DNA of 64,000 bases from contig OMXV01000034.1 of the NCBI GenBank assembly GCA_900315075.1, forward strand, positions 1-64,000. Reading direction: 5' to 3'. This DNA is from an uncultured Prevotellaceae bacterium (lineage in GTDB: Bacteria; Bacteroidota; Bacteroidia; Bacteroidales; Bacteroidaceae). A model generated the notes under the pieces. That model made no database searches. It was not told the DNA's origin and saw nothing but the letters and a program-made list of their open reading frames with translations. Below, piece after piece: positions 52,738 to 60,909 of this stretch; positions within the stretch are counted from its first letter, which is position 1; every line of letters begins with the position of its first letter. Position numbers and translations under genes: made by a program.

Positions 52738-53559
52738 ATGGCAAAAAAAGATCCAACAGACTTATCCGTAGAAGAGAAACTGAAAGCTCTCTATCAGTTG
52801 CAGACCACACTCTCGGCCATTGACGAGAAAAGGGCACTCCGTGGTGAATTACCACTCGAGGTGCAGGACCTGGAAGATGAGATAGAAGGACTTACCACTC
52901 GTATCGAGAAAATTGAGAGTGAAATACAGGAATTCCGTACTGCTATCTCGCAGAAAAAAGCCGAAATCGAACAGGCTGAGATCAGCGTGGCACGCTACAA
53001 GGAGCAACTCAACGATGTGAAGAACAACCGTGAGTATGATATGCTCAACAAGGAAATTGAGTTCCAGTCGTTAGAGATTGAACTTTGCAATAAGAAAATC
53101 CGTGAGGCGCTCGTCAAAATCGATGAGAAAGAGGCCACAATGGTGCAGAACCGTGAGACTGTGAAGGATCGTCGGGTGGCCTTAGAGGAGAAGAAGAGCG
53201 AACTTGATGAAATCATGCAGGAGACACGTGAGGAGGAAGAAAGACTCCGTGAGAAAGCTCATGACTTAGAGTTGAAGATTGAGCCTCGTCTGCTGATGAG
53301 TTTCAAGCGTATCCGCAAGAATGCCCGTAATGGTCTTGGCGTGGTGTATGTGCAGCGTGACGCTTGTGGCGGATGCTTCAACAAAATTCCACCGCAGCGG
53401 CAGCTCGACATCAAAATGCACAAGAAAATCATCGTCTGCGAATACTGCGGCCGTATTATGATAGACCCAGAACTTGCAGGCGTGAAGACCACTACCACCG
53501 AGGAGAAACCCAAGGCTAAACGTGGCACACGCTCAAGAAAGAAGGTAGCGGAGGAATAA
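52738..53559 (+). CDS. Coiled-coil protein with C4 zinc ribbon
   Basis: The 273-aa protein is a long helical coiled coil (about 10-185, rich in Glu, Lys and Arg) followed by a C4-type zinc ribbon (about 205-245): CGGC in RDACGGCFNKIPPQRQ and CEYCGRIMIDPEL. This matches the zf-RING_7/CdsZ-type family. The C-terminal 25 residues are Lys/Arg/Thr-rich. It is co-transcribed with the Nif3-like gene. A nucleic-acid-binding role is likely but not shown. Confidence 0.88.
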   Translation: MAKKDPTDLSVEEKLKALYQLQTTLSAIDEKRALRGELPLEVQDLEDEIEGLTTRIEKIESEIQEFRTAISQKKAEIEQAEISVARYKEQLNDVKNNREYDMLNKEIEFQSLEIELCNKKIREALVKIDEKEATMVQNRETVKDRRVALEEKKSELDEIMQETREEEERLREKAHDLELKIEPRLLMSFKRIRKNARNGLGVVYVQRDACGGCFNKIPPQRQLDIKMHKKIIVCEYCGRIMIDPELAGVKTTTTEEKPKAKRGTRSRKKVAEE

Positions 53560-53564
53560 AAATA

Positions 53565-53700
53565 TCAGACGCTTAGTGCCTTCTCTCTGTAGCCCTGGTC
53601 GGCATGACCTGCGGTAATAGATAACGTTTAATTGCACCCTGAAAAGGTTTCCCGACATAATTGAGCGGGCTCCCTTTCAGGGTGCTTTCCTTTTTCATCA
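53565..53700 (+). ncRNA. Candidate structured RNA or long terminator after the zinc-ribbon gene
   Basis: A long hairpin with an 11-bp perfect outer stem (53634-53644 with 53675-53685), a small internal loop and an inner CCCG / CGGG stem is followed by a T-rich tract to 53695. Upstream is a smaller hairpin GGTCGGCATGACC (53597-53609) in non-repetitive, relatively GC-rich DNA that stands out from its AT-rich surroundings. It may just be an elaborate terminator, or the 3' part of a small RNA. I could not match it to 6S, SRP, tmRNA or RNase P by eye. Confidence 0.4.
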
Positions 53701-53990
53701 ACCTAAAGAGCTCATAACCTATAAATACCCTGTGTATGCCACTTCATTTAGCTCTGTTTGCGAACATAAATAATAATTTCGGACATACACACTAACCACT
53801 TTTAAAAGTGAGCTCAATTCTCTAATTCTAAAAATCGTGATAAAAGATTCATGTTTAGCTCATATTTGTTCATGATAATTCGAAACTGTTTGTGATGTTA
53901 TTCAAGTAGCTACCTTCGTGTGAATTAGAGTTATTCGTGGTCGGTTGTCTCGAATGTTGCGACACCATTTCACTTAAAAAATCCTAATAG
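53700..53990. repeat. Intergenic region with repeat fragments
   Basis: No gene. It contains REP-like halves (ATACCCTGTGTATG near 53726 and GGACATACAC near 53784), a CTCATAACCTATAAA fragment like the MITE-like element, and ATTCGTG-type fragments. Confidence 0.45.
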
Positions 53991-53991
53991 T

Positions 53992-54022
53992 TTTGGTATG
54001 TCGCTTTTTTTACCTATTTTTG
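53992..54022 (+). promoter_or_regulatory. Promoter of the aldehyde dehydrogenase gene
   Basis: TTTG at 53992-53995, 19 nt, TATTTTTG at 54015-54022: a strong Bacteroidota promoter with a leader of about 45 nt. Confidence 0.7.
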
Positions 54023-54074
54023 TCGAATTAAAGGAAAACACGTATAATTAACTGTCAAACTAAAACAAAACCAA

Positions 54075-55514
54075 ATGAAAGATCTTAAAATGTACATCAA
54101 CGGCAAGTTCGTTGAAAGTAAGTCGGGAAAATGGATTGATGTGTTGAACCCATCCACAGAGGAAGTCATCTCGAGACAGCCCGAGGGCACCATCGAGGAA
54201 GTGGACGAAGCACTCGACGCTGCAAAGGCAGCACAGAAGGCTTGGGCAAAGACACCAGCTATCGAGCGTGCCGCCTATCTGAAGAAGATGGCTGATGGCA
54301 TCCGCCGCCGCCAGGATGAGTTTGTGGATATCATCATGCGTGAGCAGGGAAAGACCCGCACATGGGCAACTGTCGAGGTGGCTGTTACAGCCGACTATTT
54401 TGACTATATGGCATCATTTGCACGTCATATCGAGGGAGAGGTTATCCCCAGCGACCGCCGTGGTGAGACCATCATGCTTTTCAAAGAGCCTATTGGCGTG
54501 GTAGCTGGTATTCTGCCATGGAATTTCCCATTCTTCCTAATTGCACGTAAAGCTGGCGCTGCCCTTATCACAGGATGCACTATCGTCATTAAACCATCAC
54601 AGTTGACACCTGAGAACTGCTGCGAATTTGCCAAGGTCGTGGATGAGACCGGACTTCCAGCTGGTGTCTTCAACGTCATTACAGGTAAAGGCTCTGTTGT
54701 TGGTAATGCTCTTGCTGCAAGTCCGAAGATTGGCATTGTCAGTGTGACAGGTAGTGTGGGTGCCGGTAACAGCATCATGAAGGCTGCTGCTGACAACATC
54801 ACGAAAGTGTCGCTCGAACTCGGTGGAAAGGCTCCTGCCATCATCTGTAAAGATGCCGACCTCGAGGCTGCCGCTCAGTGGGTTGTTGACTCACGTATTG
54901 GCAACAATGGACAAATCTGTAACAATGCCGAGCGTGTCTATGTGGATAAGGCCGTGAAGAAAGAATTTACCGACATCCTTGTTAAGAAGATGGAGGCTGT
55001 GAAAGTGGGTGACCCCTGCAAAGACGACAATGTGGATATGGGACCACTCGTGGAGAAACGCGCTTTGGAGAGCGTGGAGGCCAAAGTGGCCAATGCTATC
55101 AAGCAGGGTGCCAAACTTCTCTGTGGCGGTAAGAGAGTAGGGGAGAAAGGCTACTTCTTTGCTGCTACCGTGCTCGACGACTGCAAGCAGGACTTCGACA
55201 TCATTCATGAGGAGACATTCGGTCCGGTTATTCCACTTGTGGAGTACGACAACATCGACCAGGCTATTGCTTGGGCCAACGATTGCGAATATGGTCTGGC
55301 TTCATCCGTATTCACCAAGAATCTCGATACTGCTGCTAAGGTATGCCGCGAACTGGAATTCGGTGAGGTCTATATCAACCGTGAGCACTTCGAGGCTATG
55401 CAGGGCTTCCACGCAGGTATGAAGAAGAGTGGTATCGGTGGTGCCGACGGTAAGCACGGTGTCGAGGAATACCTCGTCACAAAGGTGGTCTATATGGATA
55501 CCCACTATGAGTAA
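54075..55514 (+). CDS. aldA: Aldehyde dehydrogenase, AldA/lactaldehyde dehydrogenase type
   Basis: The 479-aa NAD(P)-dependent enzyme oxidises an aldehyde to its acid; closest in feel to lactaldehyde/glycolaldehyde dehydrogenase AldA. Seen are the PWNFPFFLIARK nucleotide-binding region, SLELGGKAP with the general-base Glu, NNGQICNNAERV with the catalytic Cys at 282, and EETFGPVIP. Codon use and conservation are high, suggesting good expression. It stands alone with its own promoter. AldA acts in fucose and rhamnose use in enterobacteria; whether that holds here is unknown, as no fucose or rhamnose genes are near. Confidence 0.9.
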   Translation: MKDLKMYINGKFVESKSGKWIDVLNPSTEEVISRQPEGTIEEVDEALDAAKAAQKAWAKTPAIERAAYLKKMADGIRRRQDEFVDIIMREQGKTRTWATVEVAVTADYFDYMASFARHIEGEVIPSDRRGETIMLFKEPIGVVAGILPWNFPFFLIARKAGAALITGCTIVIKPSQLTPENCCEFAKVVDETGLPAGVFNVITGKGSVVGNALAASPKIGIVSVTGSVGAGNSIMKAAADNITKVSLELGGKAPAIICKDADLEAAAQWVVDSRIGNNGQICNNAERVYVDKAVKKEFTDILVKKMEAVKVGDPCKDDNVDMGPLVEKRALESVEAKVANAIKQGAKLLCGGKRVGEKGYFFAATVLDDCKQDFDIIHEETFGPVIPLVEYDNIDQAIAWANDCEYGLASSVFTKNLDTAAKVCRELEFGEVYINREHFEAMQGFHAGMKKSGIGGADGKHGVEEYLVTKVVYMDTHYE

Positions 55515-55864
55515 ATAGTGATTATTAGGAGTTAGAGGTTAGAAGTAAGGGGTTAGAGAATACAATTGCTATTCTACCATATAATCTTACTTCTAACCTC
55601 TATCCTTTTGCTTATGAAGATAAGTTGATAAAATTTTAGTTTTTAATTTCTAACTGAAGTTTCGCAAGTCCTCAACTTCTAAGTTATGAGGTCTTTAGGT
55701 TATGAGGTTATAAGGTGGGATTTGCCCAAAAATGTCGTTATCCATACATATATCACCTTAAAACCTATAAGCGTAGCGACCTCAAAACCTCAAAACCAAA
55801 CGAAACAGGAGCTTGCGACTGCTTGCTGATGAGCCATGCGAATAAAGTTGAGTTTCTAATTAAT
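55515..55864. repeat. Intergenic region holding MITE-like copy D
   Basis: No gene. A short GTTAGAG / GTTAGAA heptamer stretch follows the dehydrogenase gene (about 55529-55556), and its reverse complement CTTCTAACCTCT lies near 55589, so the pair may form a hairpin at the transcript end. Copy D fills the remainder. Confidence 0.6.
55654..55852 (+). mobile_element. MITE-like element, copy D (199 bp)
   Basis: The left end CTGAAGTTTCGCAAGTCC and an interrupted right end ...GGAGCTTGCGA / AAGTTGAG bound the element. A 26-nt insertion (about 55819-55844) splits the right terminal repeat. A 7-bp direct repeat TTTCTAA flanks it (55647-55653 and 55853-55859). The interior matches copy C closely. It lies 12 bp from the stop of the DjlA-like gene. 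Confidence 0.8.
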
Positions 55865-56677
55865 TCACAATCCTCTTGCCTTATATATTTTTTCTTTGGC
55901 ATTGTTGATTTCCTGAAACTTCTTTTCTGCAGCCCTCCTGACATCCTCACCGAGTGTCGCCACACGGTCAGGATGATGTTTCAGTGCGAGCTTTCTGTAA
56001 GCTGCCTTCACCTCCTCGTCGGTGGCATCGGGAGAAACTCCTAATACCTTGTAGGCTTCCTCCAAGCTATCGCTATTGATATTCATGTTGCTACTGCTGT
56101 CGAGGTTCAGTAGCGATTCGATATCTGAGTGTTGGATGCGCATATATGTGCCAACATCATAGATAGCAGCTACCTCTTCTTCTGTCACATGCCCATCAAC
56201 CTTGGAGATAATAATGAGAAAATTCATCAACTGAAGGCGCTCGCTGTAGGTGAGATTTGTCGCTATCTGACTGCATACCTTGCGAATCTCATTTTTGTAT
56301 GCGAATGGGCTTGTTGCGTCCATTTTCTTTGCCTCTTCGAATAGTCGTAGTAAGATTTCGTTGCCTTGCTGGGCAGCGGCCTCTCCGAAGTTGTTTCGAA
56401 GGAAATTCCGAACATATTCCATTTCGGAATGCATGACTTTTCCGTCTGCGCGGATGATGTACGACGAGAGTACCAACATCGAGAAAAGGAAACTGTTGCG
56501 GCGTCCCTCATCATAGTTACTGCTATTGGCATCCTCACCTGTTCCAGAACCAGGTATAGCTCGTGGCTGTTCAGAGATGTCATCGATGATGCTCCCTAAG
56601 AAATAACCGAGAAAAGCACCAAGGGGAGGGTAGAGCATAAATCCCAACACACCGCCAATCCATTTGAATATACCCAT
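55865..56677 (-). CDS. DjlA-like TerB/J-domain protein
   Basis: The 270-aa protein has an N-terminal Gly-rich hydrophobic segment (about 5-30, GGVLGFMLYPPLGAFLGYFLG) that inserts in the membrane, a TerB-like helical domain (about 60-180, LSSYIIRADGKVMHSEMEYVR and IISKVDGHVTEEEV), and a C-terminal J domain (about 205-270) with the HPD motif in KLALKHHPDRV. This is the plan of DjlA, a DnaK co-chaperone at the inner membrane. The HSDR_N_2 gene lies 32 bp upstream in the same direction. Confidence 0.88.
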   Translation of the reverse strand: MGIFKWIGGVLGFMLYPPLGAFLGYFLGSIIDDISEQPRAIPGSGTGEDANSSNYDEGRRNSFLFSMLVLSSYIIRADGKVMHSEMEYVRNFLRNNFGEAAAQQGNEILLRLFEEAKKMDATSPFAYKNEIRKVCSQIATNLTYSERLQLMNFLIIISKVDGHVTEEEVAAIYDVGTYMRIQHSDIESLLNLDSSSNMNINSDSLEEAYKVLGVSPDATDEEVKAAYRKLALKHHPDRVATLGEDVRRAAEKKFQEINNAKEKIYKARGL

Positions 56678-56709
56678 CTTGTTTTATGATTAATAACGTT
56701 TATACTGTG

Positions 56710-57183
56710 TTAAATACTTTCGTAGCCTGGTATTTCCTCAAAAAATAAATATTTTTGATTATCATAATCCATCTTGCAACAGATGTGCTGCATGCCATTG
56801 CTCACTGTCAGATAGTCAACGTGCAAAAGCAGGTTATAGACGGAAATTTGGTCGAACACTTTCTGGGTGAGGGGAATGGTGGGAGCTTTGTATTCGATGA
56901 TCATCCGTGGATGAGCTTCCAGGTCGTATAGGATGCTATCACAACGAAGACGCTTCTGGCCAATCTGCAATTCCACCTCATTGGCAATCATGGTTGAGGG
57001 ATAACCAAGATGCGTGGTAAGATAGTTGACGAAATGTTGTCTAACCCATTCCTCGGGAGTTAGCATCACATATTTACGGCGCAGCGCGTCGAAAATGTAT
57101 GTCTTCCCATCTACCACCTTCGTCTTGACAGGATAGGGTGGGAGGTTTAGCGGAGTTATATTGTTGTTCATCTTACTATTCAT
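56710..57183 (-). CDS. Type I restriction enzyme R-like N-terminal (HSDR_N_2) protein
   Basis: The 157-aa protein consists of one PD-(D/E)XK-like domain similar to the N-terminus of HsdR: RCDSILYDLEAHPRMIIEYKAP contains the D...E-x-K nuclease signature. In Bacteroidota this small protein usually sits next to holA, as it does here (divergent), and is not part of a restriction system. Its function is unknown; it may act on DNA in replication or repair. The start may instead be the ATG at 57171. Confidence 0.85.
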   Translation of the reverse strand: MNSKMNNNITPLNLPPYPVKTKVVDGKTYIFDALRRKYVMLTPEEWVRQHFVNYLTTHLGYPSTMIANEVELQIGQKRLRCDSILYDLEAHPRMIIEYKAPTIPLTQKVFDQISVYNLLLHVDYLTVSNGMQHICCKMDYDNQKYLFFEEIPGYESI

Positions 57184-57220
57184 GATTCTGAAAAGGGAAA
57201 TGAAAAATCCACAAAATTCT

Positions 57221-57251
57221 TTTGCATTCCCCTCCTCAAGTGTTATCTTTG
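57221..57251 (+). promoter_or_regulatory. Rightward promoter in the holA intergenic region
   Basis: TTTG at 57221-57224, 19 nt, TATCTTTG at 57244-57251. It points to holA, with a leader of about 180 nt if used. Confidence 0.6.
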
Positions 57252-57262
57252 TAGTCTGAATG

Positions 57263-57300
57263 CAAAGATAGTGCCATGCCGCCTATCTTATGCAAAGATA
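57263..57300 (-). promoter_or_regulatory. Leftward promoter(s) for the HSDR_N_2 gene
   Basis: Two minus-strand TATCTTTG boxes lie at 57263-57270 and 57293-57300. The second sits in the palindrome-like CTATCTTATGCAAAGATAG, which also occurs near the aguAB promoter. A minus-strand TTTG at 57293-57296 is 22 nt from the first box. The rightward and leftward promoters overlap here. Confidence 0.5.
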
Positions 57301-57438
57301 GTGTAAAATTTCGATTAAGTGAATGAAAAGAAATGGTATTTTCTTTTCTGAGCGTGAGAATTTTATCAATATTAAGAGCAGAACAAAAAAACTCCTTTGT
57401 CTGCAAACAAATGATGATACCTATTTATATATAATAAT

Positions 57439-58458
57439 ATGGCAGCAGAGAAACATACCTTCGACAGCATCATGCGCGACCTCAAGGCACGGAAGTTCCG
57501 GCCCGTTTATATTATCATGGGCGAGGAGGCATACTACATCGACAAACTGTCGGACTATTTAGAGAATAATGTGCTCACTCCTGTGGAACGCGACTTCAAC
57601 CAGACAGTTGTCTATGGCACTGACACAAGTGTTGCCCAGGTGGTGGACATGGCAAAACGATTCCCTATGATGGCCGAGCGACAGGTGGTCATGGTGAAGG
57701 AAGCACAGAATATGCGGTCGTGGGATAAGTTTGAGAACTACCTGAAGAATCCGCAACCCACGACAGTGTTGGTGATTTGTTATAAGAACGGAACCATTGA
57801 TGCCCGGAAAGCATTTATGAGATTAGCGGCAGAAGTGGGGGTGGTGTTCAATAGCCAGAAAAAGCGCGACCGTGAATTGCCTACTTTTATCGAAGGCTAT
57901 GCAAAGGAAAATGGTGCTACCATCGAGCACAAAGCCACGCAAATGATAGCCGACTTCGTTGGTACCGACCTTGCCAGACTCGCATCTGAGATTGACAAGG
58001 TGCTCATCTCACTTCCCGACAACGATAGGAGAATTACCCCCGAGATGGTGGAGAGCAAAATAGGTATCAGCAAGGACTATAACTTCTTCGAACTGCGCGA
58101 TGCCATTATTAGCCACGATGTGACCAAAGCAAATAGAATAGTGAAATATATTGACAACAATCCCCGCACAGTTTCACTCTATTCTTTCCTACCCCAACTC
58201 TTTAAGTATTTCCAGAACCTCATGGTGGCTCATTTCGCCAAAGACAAGAGCGACAGAGGTATCGCTGGCGAACTCGGATTGTCGTCTCCATGGAGTGCAA
58301 AATACTATCTCGATGGCATGAGATATTACAATGCTGTGAAGACAATGGCCATCATACGTAAAATCAGAGTGACAGACGCTAAAAGTAAGGGCATAGACAA
58401 CCCAAATACGTCGCCTGGAGACCTCATGAAAGAGCTAATTTACTTCATTTTTCACTGA
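57439..58458 (+). CDS. holA: DNA polymerase III subunit delta
   Basis: The 339-aa clamp-loader subunit opens the beta clamp during replication. It has the HolA plan: an N-terminal AAA+-like domain with KARKFRPVYIIMGEEAYYIDKL, a degenerate nucleotide site, VVMVKEAQNM, a middle part with IADFVGTDLARLASEIDKV, and a helical C-terminal collar domain ending LMKELIYFIFH. Length is normal. A terminator hairpin follows. Confidence 0.93.
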   Translation: MAAEKHTFDSIMRDLKARKFRPVYIIMGEEAYYIDKLSDYLENNVLTPVERDFNQTVVYGTDTSVAQVVDMAKRFPMMAERQVVMVKEAQNMRSWDKFENYLKNPQPTTVLVICYKNGTIDARKAFMRLAAEVGVVFNSQKKRDRELPTFIEGYAKENGATIEHKATQMIADFVGTDLARLASEIDKVLISLPDNDRRITPEMVESKIGISKDYNFFELRDAIISHDVTKANRIVKYIDNNPRTVSLYSFLPQLFKYFQNLMVAHFAKDKSDRGIAGELGLSSPWSAKYYLDGMRYYNAVKTMAIIRKIRVTDAKSKGIDNPNTSPGDLMKELIYFIFH

Positions 58459-59044
58459 TTTTTCTCAAAAACGGCTTTTCCCGTCTCTATTTTGTACCCC
58501 GCTTGCGGGGTATTTTTTTGCCTTAATATGTTGGAAAACAATAAAATCCCCCATTTTCCACCCCTTCAAAACTTCGATTTTTGGTGGTTTTGCGCACGTC
58601 GGTCGGTAAAATTGCAGAAATGGCTCAAAATGGCCTGTTTCGAAAATACTAACCTCTGGGTTAATCTTTTTTAGCATTTACAAAGCCAAAAACCGATAAA
58701 CATAGTTCACAATTTAAAAACGTAATTTGAGTTTTTAAATTTAAATATTTAAACCACCGGGAAGGATTTCAACAAAACAAAATTTAATATACAAAATTAA
58801 AACACATTGATTACATATTTAAATGAATATTTATACATATATTCATTTTTAACATAAAGTACTAAAAACCAAATAGTTATAAGGTTTTACAAAAGTTATT
58901 TCTATATCAAAAACCCTGTTTTAGGGCAAAAATGCCCCTTTTACCCTATTTTTTACCATTCTAATCGATAAATAATAGATTATTAGCCAATTATTTAGTT
59001 ATTCTCAGTTCAACTTTGTAATTGTAATAAAATCAAACATAATA
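58459..59044. other. AT-rich gene-free region
   Basis: Between the holA terminator and the operators at 59045 there is no supportable gene. The part from about 58680 is extremely AT-rich with long A and T runs. I looked for DnaA boxes and origin-like 13-mers and found none that convince. Two 60-70 codon open frames at 58465-58677 on opposite strands look like chance. Confidence 0.5.
58495..58519 (+). terminator. Intrinsic terminator after holA
   Basis: The hairpin TACCCCGCTTGCGGGGTA is followed by seven T residues, 36 bp past the holA stop. Confidence 0.8.
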
Positions 59045-59058
59045 TTTACTTTTGTAAA
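59045..59058 (+). promoter_or_regulatory. Operator 1: TTTACTTTTGTAAA
   Basis: An inverted repeat TTTAC-n4-GTAAA that also contains a TACTTTTG -7-like box. First of three in the space upstream of the HTH regulator gene. Confidence 0.6.
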
Positions 59059-59078
59059 TTTGAAAACGAGCTTAGCGC

Positions 59079-59092
59079 TTTACTTTTGTAAA
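59079..59092 (+). promoter_or_regulatory. Operator 2: TTTACTTTTGTAAA
   Basis: Identical to operator 1, 34 bp downstream, with extra AGC / GCT symmetry on the flanks. Confidence 0.6.
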
Positions 59093-59151
59093 TAGCTAAA
59101 ATTCGCTGATTTTAAAAAATTAAATCAATTCTAAAAATTTTTTCAAAAATG

Positions 59152-59187
59152 TTTGGTTGTTTCAAAAAAATGCTTTACCTTTGTAAA
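59152..59187 (+). promoter_or_regulatory. Promoter and operator 3 of the HTH regulator gene
   Basis: TTTG at 59152-59155, 20 nt and TACCTTTG at 59176-59183 form the promoter. The -7 box lies inside CTTTACCTTTGTAAAG (59173-59188), the third TTTAC-n4-GTAAA inverted repeat, with a 6-bp perfect arm. A repressor bound there would block the promoter. Confidence 0.65.
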
Positions 59188-59237
59188 GTCTTAGTGAAAA
59201 TGAGGCAAAAACGACTATAAGTCACAATACCCAGCGT

Positions 59238-59696
59238 ATGAAAGACAGAATTAAGCTTATCATGGAGTCACAACATATGACCCAGCAGACCTTCTCACAG
59301 TTCCTTGGAATATCCTCGGCTGCTCTAAGTAGCATTTTCAATGGACGTACGAGACCTACCATCAATACCGTAGAGGCCATACATCAAAAAATACCTAATA
59401 TAAGTATTACCTGGTTGATGTTTGGAATGGGCGATATGTACGTCAACGGAGATGAGGCTCAGACTGCTAAAGCTCAGGATCAGTCACCTAAACAGCAGGA
59501 AATTGAATTCGGAAACACACCCCAGGAAACTCTCCCCTCCCCTAAGGGAAAAGGGCTGTATAACAAAGCTCAAACAAAAGTGGTGAAGTCGGCTGAGGTA
59601 AATTTCTCTGACAGATTCAGACGTGAGATAACAGAAATAAGGGTCTATTTCGATGACCAGACTTACGAGACTTTCGTACCCAGTAAAAACAAGTAA
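59238..59696 (+). CDS. Small XRE/Cro-type HTH regulator
   Basis: The 152-aa protein has an N-terminal helix-turn-helix of the XRE type (about 1-65): MTQQTFSQFLGISSAALSSIFNGRTRPT places the recognition helix at about 26-36, and ISITWLMFGMGDMY completes the domain. The middle is polar and disordered, and includes a PSPKGKGL piece encoded by a CTCCCCTCCCCTAAGGG sequence similar to nearby repeat DNA. The last 35 residues form a small conserved-looking C-terminal segment (FRREITEIRVYFDDQTYETF). Three identical-pattern operators upstream suggest autoregulation. A terminator follows. Confidence 0.85.
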   Translation: MKDRIKLIMESQHMTQQTFSQFLGISSAALSSIFNGRTRPTINTVEAIHQKIPNISITWLMFGMGDMYVNGDEAQTAKAQDQSPKQQEIEFGNTPQETLPSPKGKGLYNKAQTKVVKSAEVNFSDRFRREITEIRVYFDDQTYETFVPSKNK

Positions 59697-60132
59697 ATAC
59701 ACATATTCTATTAATATACATTTCCAATCAATCAATTATTTATTAGACGTAGGCTATGAATGAAGAAAGCCATTAACGTCATGTTTTCATTACGGATAAC
59801 ATTTCTTAAAAACATCGGGCATCACAGGGTTTTAGTGATAAACCCCGTTAGGTGAATGCCCGAAGTTTTTTTTATGCCTATTTTTTACCACCTTTTGTCA
59901 TATTTCTCTTTTTTTTCACTAACTTCGCACACGAAAGTTGACGAATAAACTAGTTGATAAATTGACAAGGTAATAGTTTTGAGTTGATTAGTTACTTTCA
60001 ACTCCTGACTTCTAAAGATCGGTTGACAACTAAATACGTTGGCGAGCAAACGGGTTAAAAGATTCGATAGTAGCGTGGGTGTTATCTGAACTCCTAAACT
60101 CTTGTAACTCCTGAACTCCTAAAAATAACATA
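59697..60132. other. Intergenic region before pyrK
   Basis: Apart from the terminator at 59815-59873 there is no gene. Near 59929-59936 TAACTTCG resembles a -7 box, with TTTG about 22 nt upstream, and may be the pyrKD promoter. CTTGTAACTCCTGAACTCCT-like repeats precede the start codon. Confidence 0.45.
59815..59873 (+). terminator. Intrinsic terminator after the HTH regulator gene
   Basis: CGGGCATCAC pairs with GTGAATGCCCG (one bulge) around an inner GGGTTT / AAACCC hairpin, and eight T residues follow. The two-tier fold is larger than a simple terminator. Confidence 0.7.
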
Positions 60133-60909
60133 ATGAAGAAACACATTTTAGACTTATCCGTAGTCTCCGCAGAGCATATCGCCGACAAGTATGTGCTCCT
60201 GAGGCTCACGTCGGAAGAACCACTGCCCGAGATGCTGCCTGGGCAGTTTGCCGAGCTACGTGTCGATGACTCACCGACCACTTTTCTGCGCCGGCCTATC
60301 TCTATTAACTTCGTCGATCGACAGCATAATGAGCTTTGGCTGCTCATTGCCGCCGTTGGAGATGGAACAATCCGCTTGAATAAACTGCGAAGAGGCGATT
60401 TTCTCAACTGCATAATACCCCTGGGCAATGGCTTTACTATGCCGTCAAGTCAACAGGAGCGCCCACTGCTCGTAGGTGGTGGCGTGGGGGTCGCACCACT
60501 ACTTTATATGGGTGAATGCCTTCGCCAGATGGGGTGCCAACCTACGTTCCTGTTGGGGGCAAGGTCGGAGAAGGACCTGCTCGAACTGGAGTATTTTGAG
60601 CGCATTGGATGTGTTTTTGTCACTACCGAGGATGGTTCGTGTGGTGAAAAAGGCTTTGTAACCAATCATTCCATCCTGGAAAATGAGCGGTTCGACCGTA
60701 TCTATACTTGTGGTCCGAAGCCGATGATGATGGCTGTAGGCAAGTATGCTAAGCAGAACAATATATTCTGCGAGGTATCATTGGAAAACAAGATGGCATG
60801 TGGCTTGGGAGCTTGTCTCTGCTGTGTGGAGAAGACTACAGAAGGAAATTTATGTGTATGTACAGAAGGACCAGTGTTTAATATTTTCAAATTGTTATGG
60901 CAAGTCTAA
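60133..60909 (+). CDS. pyrK: Dihydroorotate dehydrogenase electron-transfer subunit
   Basis: The 258-aa flavoprotein passes electrons from dihydroorotate dehydrogenase B to NAD. It has the ferredoxin-reductase FAD domain ([10 protein letters not shown]), the NAD domain ([19 protein letters not shown]) and the [2Fe-2S] cluster Cys set in [15 protein letters not shown] and [10 protein letters not shown]. It overlaps pyrD by 13 bp, so the two subunits are made together for pyrimidine synthesis. Confidence 0.95.
   Translation: MKKHILDLSVVSAEHIADKYVLLRLTSEEPLPEMLPGQFAELRVDDSPTTFLRRPISINFVDRQHNELWLLIAAVGDGTIRLNKLRRGDFLNCIIPLGNGFTMPSSQQERPLLVGGGVGVAPLLYMGECLRQMGCQPTFLLGARSEKDLLELEYFERIGCVFVTTEDGSCGEKGFVTNHSILENERFDRIYTCGPKPMMMAVGKYAKQNNIFCEVSLENKMACGLGACLCCVEKTTEGNLCVCTEGPVFNIFKLLWQV

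Noticed and set aside
56710-57183. Restriction-modification system
   Set aside because: The HSDR_N_2 protein is only 157 aa, with no helicase, methylase or specificity genes; it is the usual holA neighbour in this phylum.
58465-58677. Small genes on both strands after holA
   Set aside because: Both open frames overlap the holA terminator region or each other, lack promoters and have no protein-like features.
58680-59040. Possible replication origin in AT-rich DNA near holA
   Set aside because: No convincing DnaA boxes or clustered 13-mers were seen, and dnaA/dnaN are not nearby.
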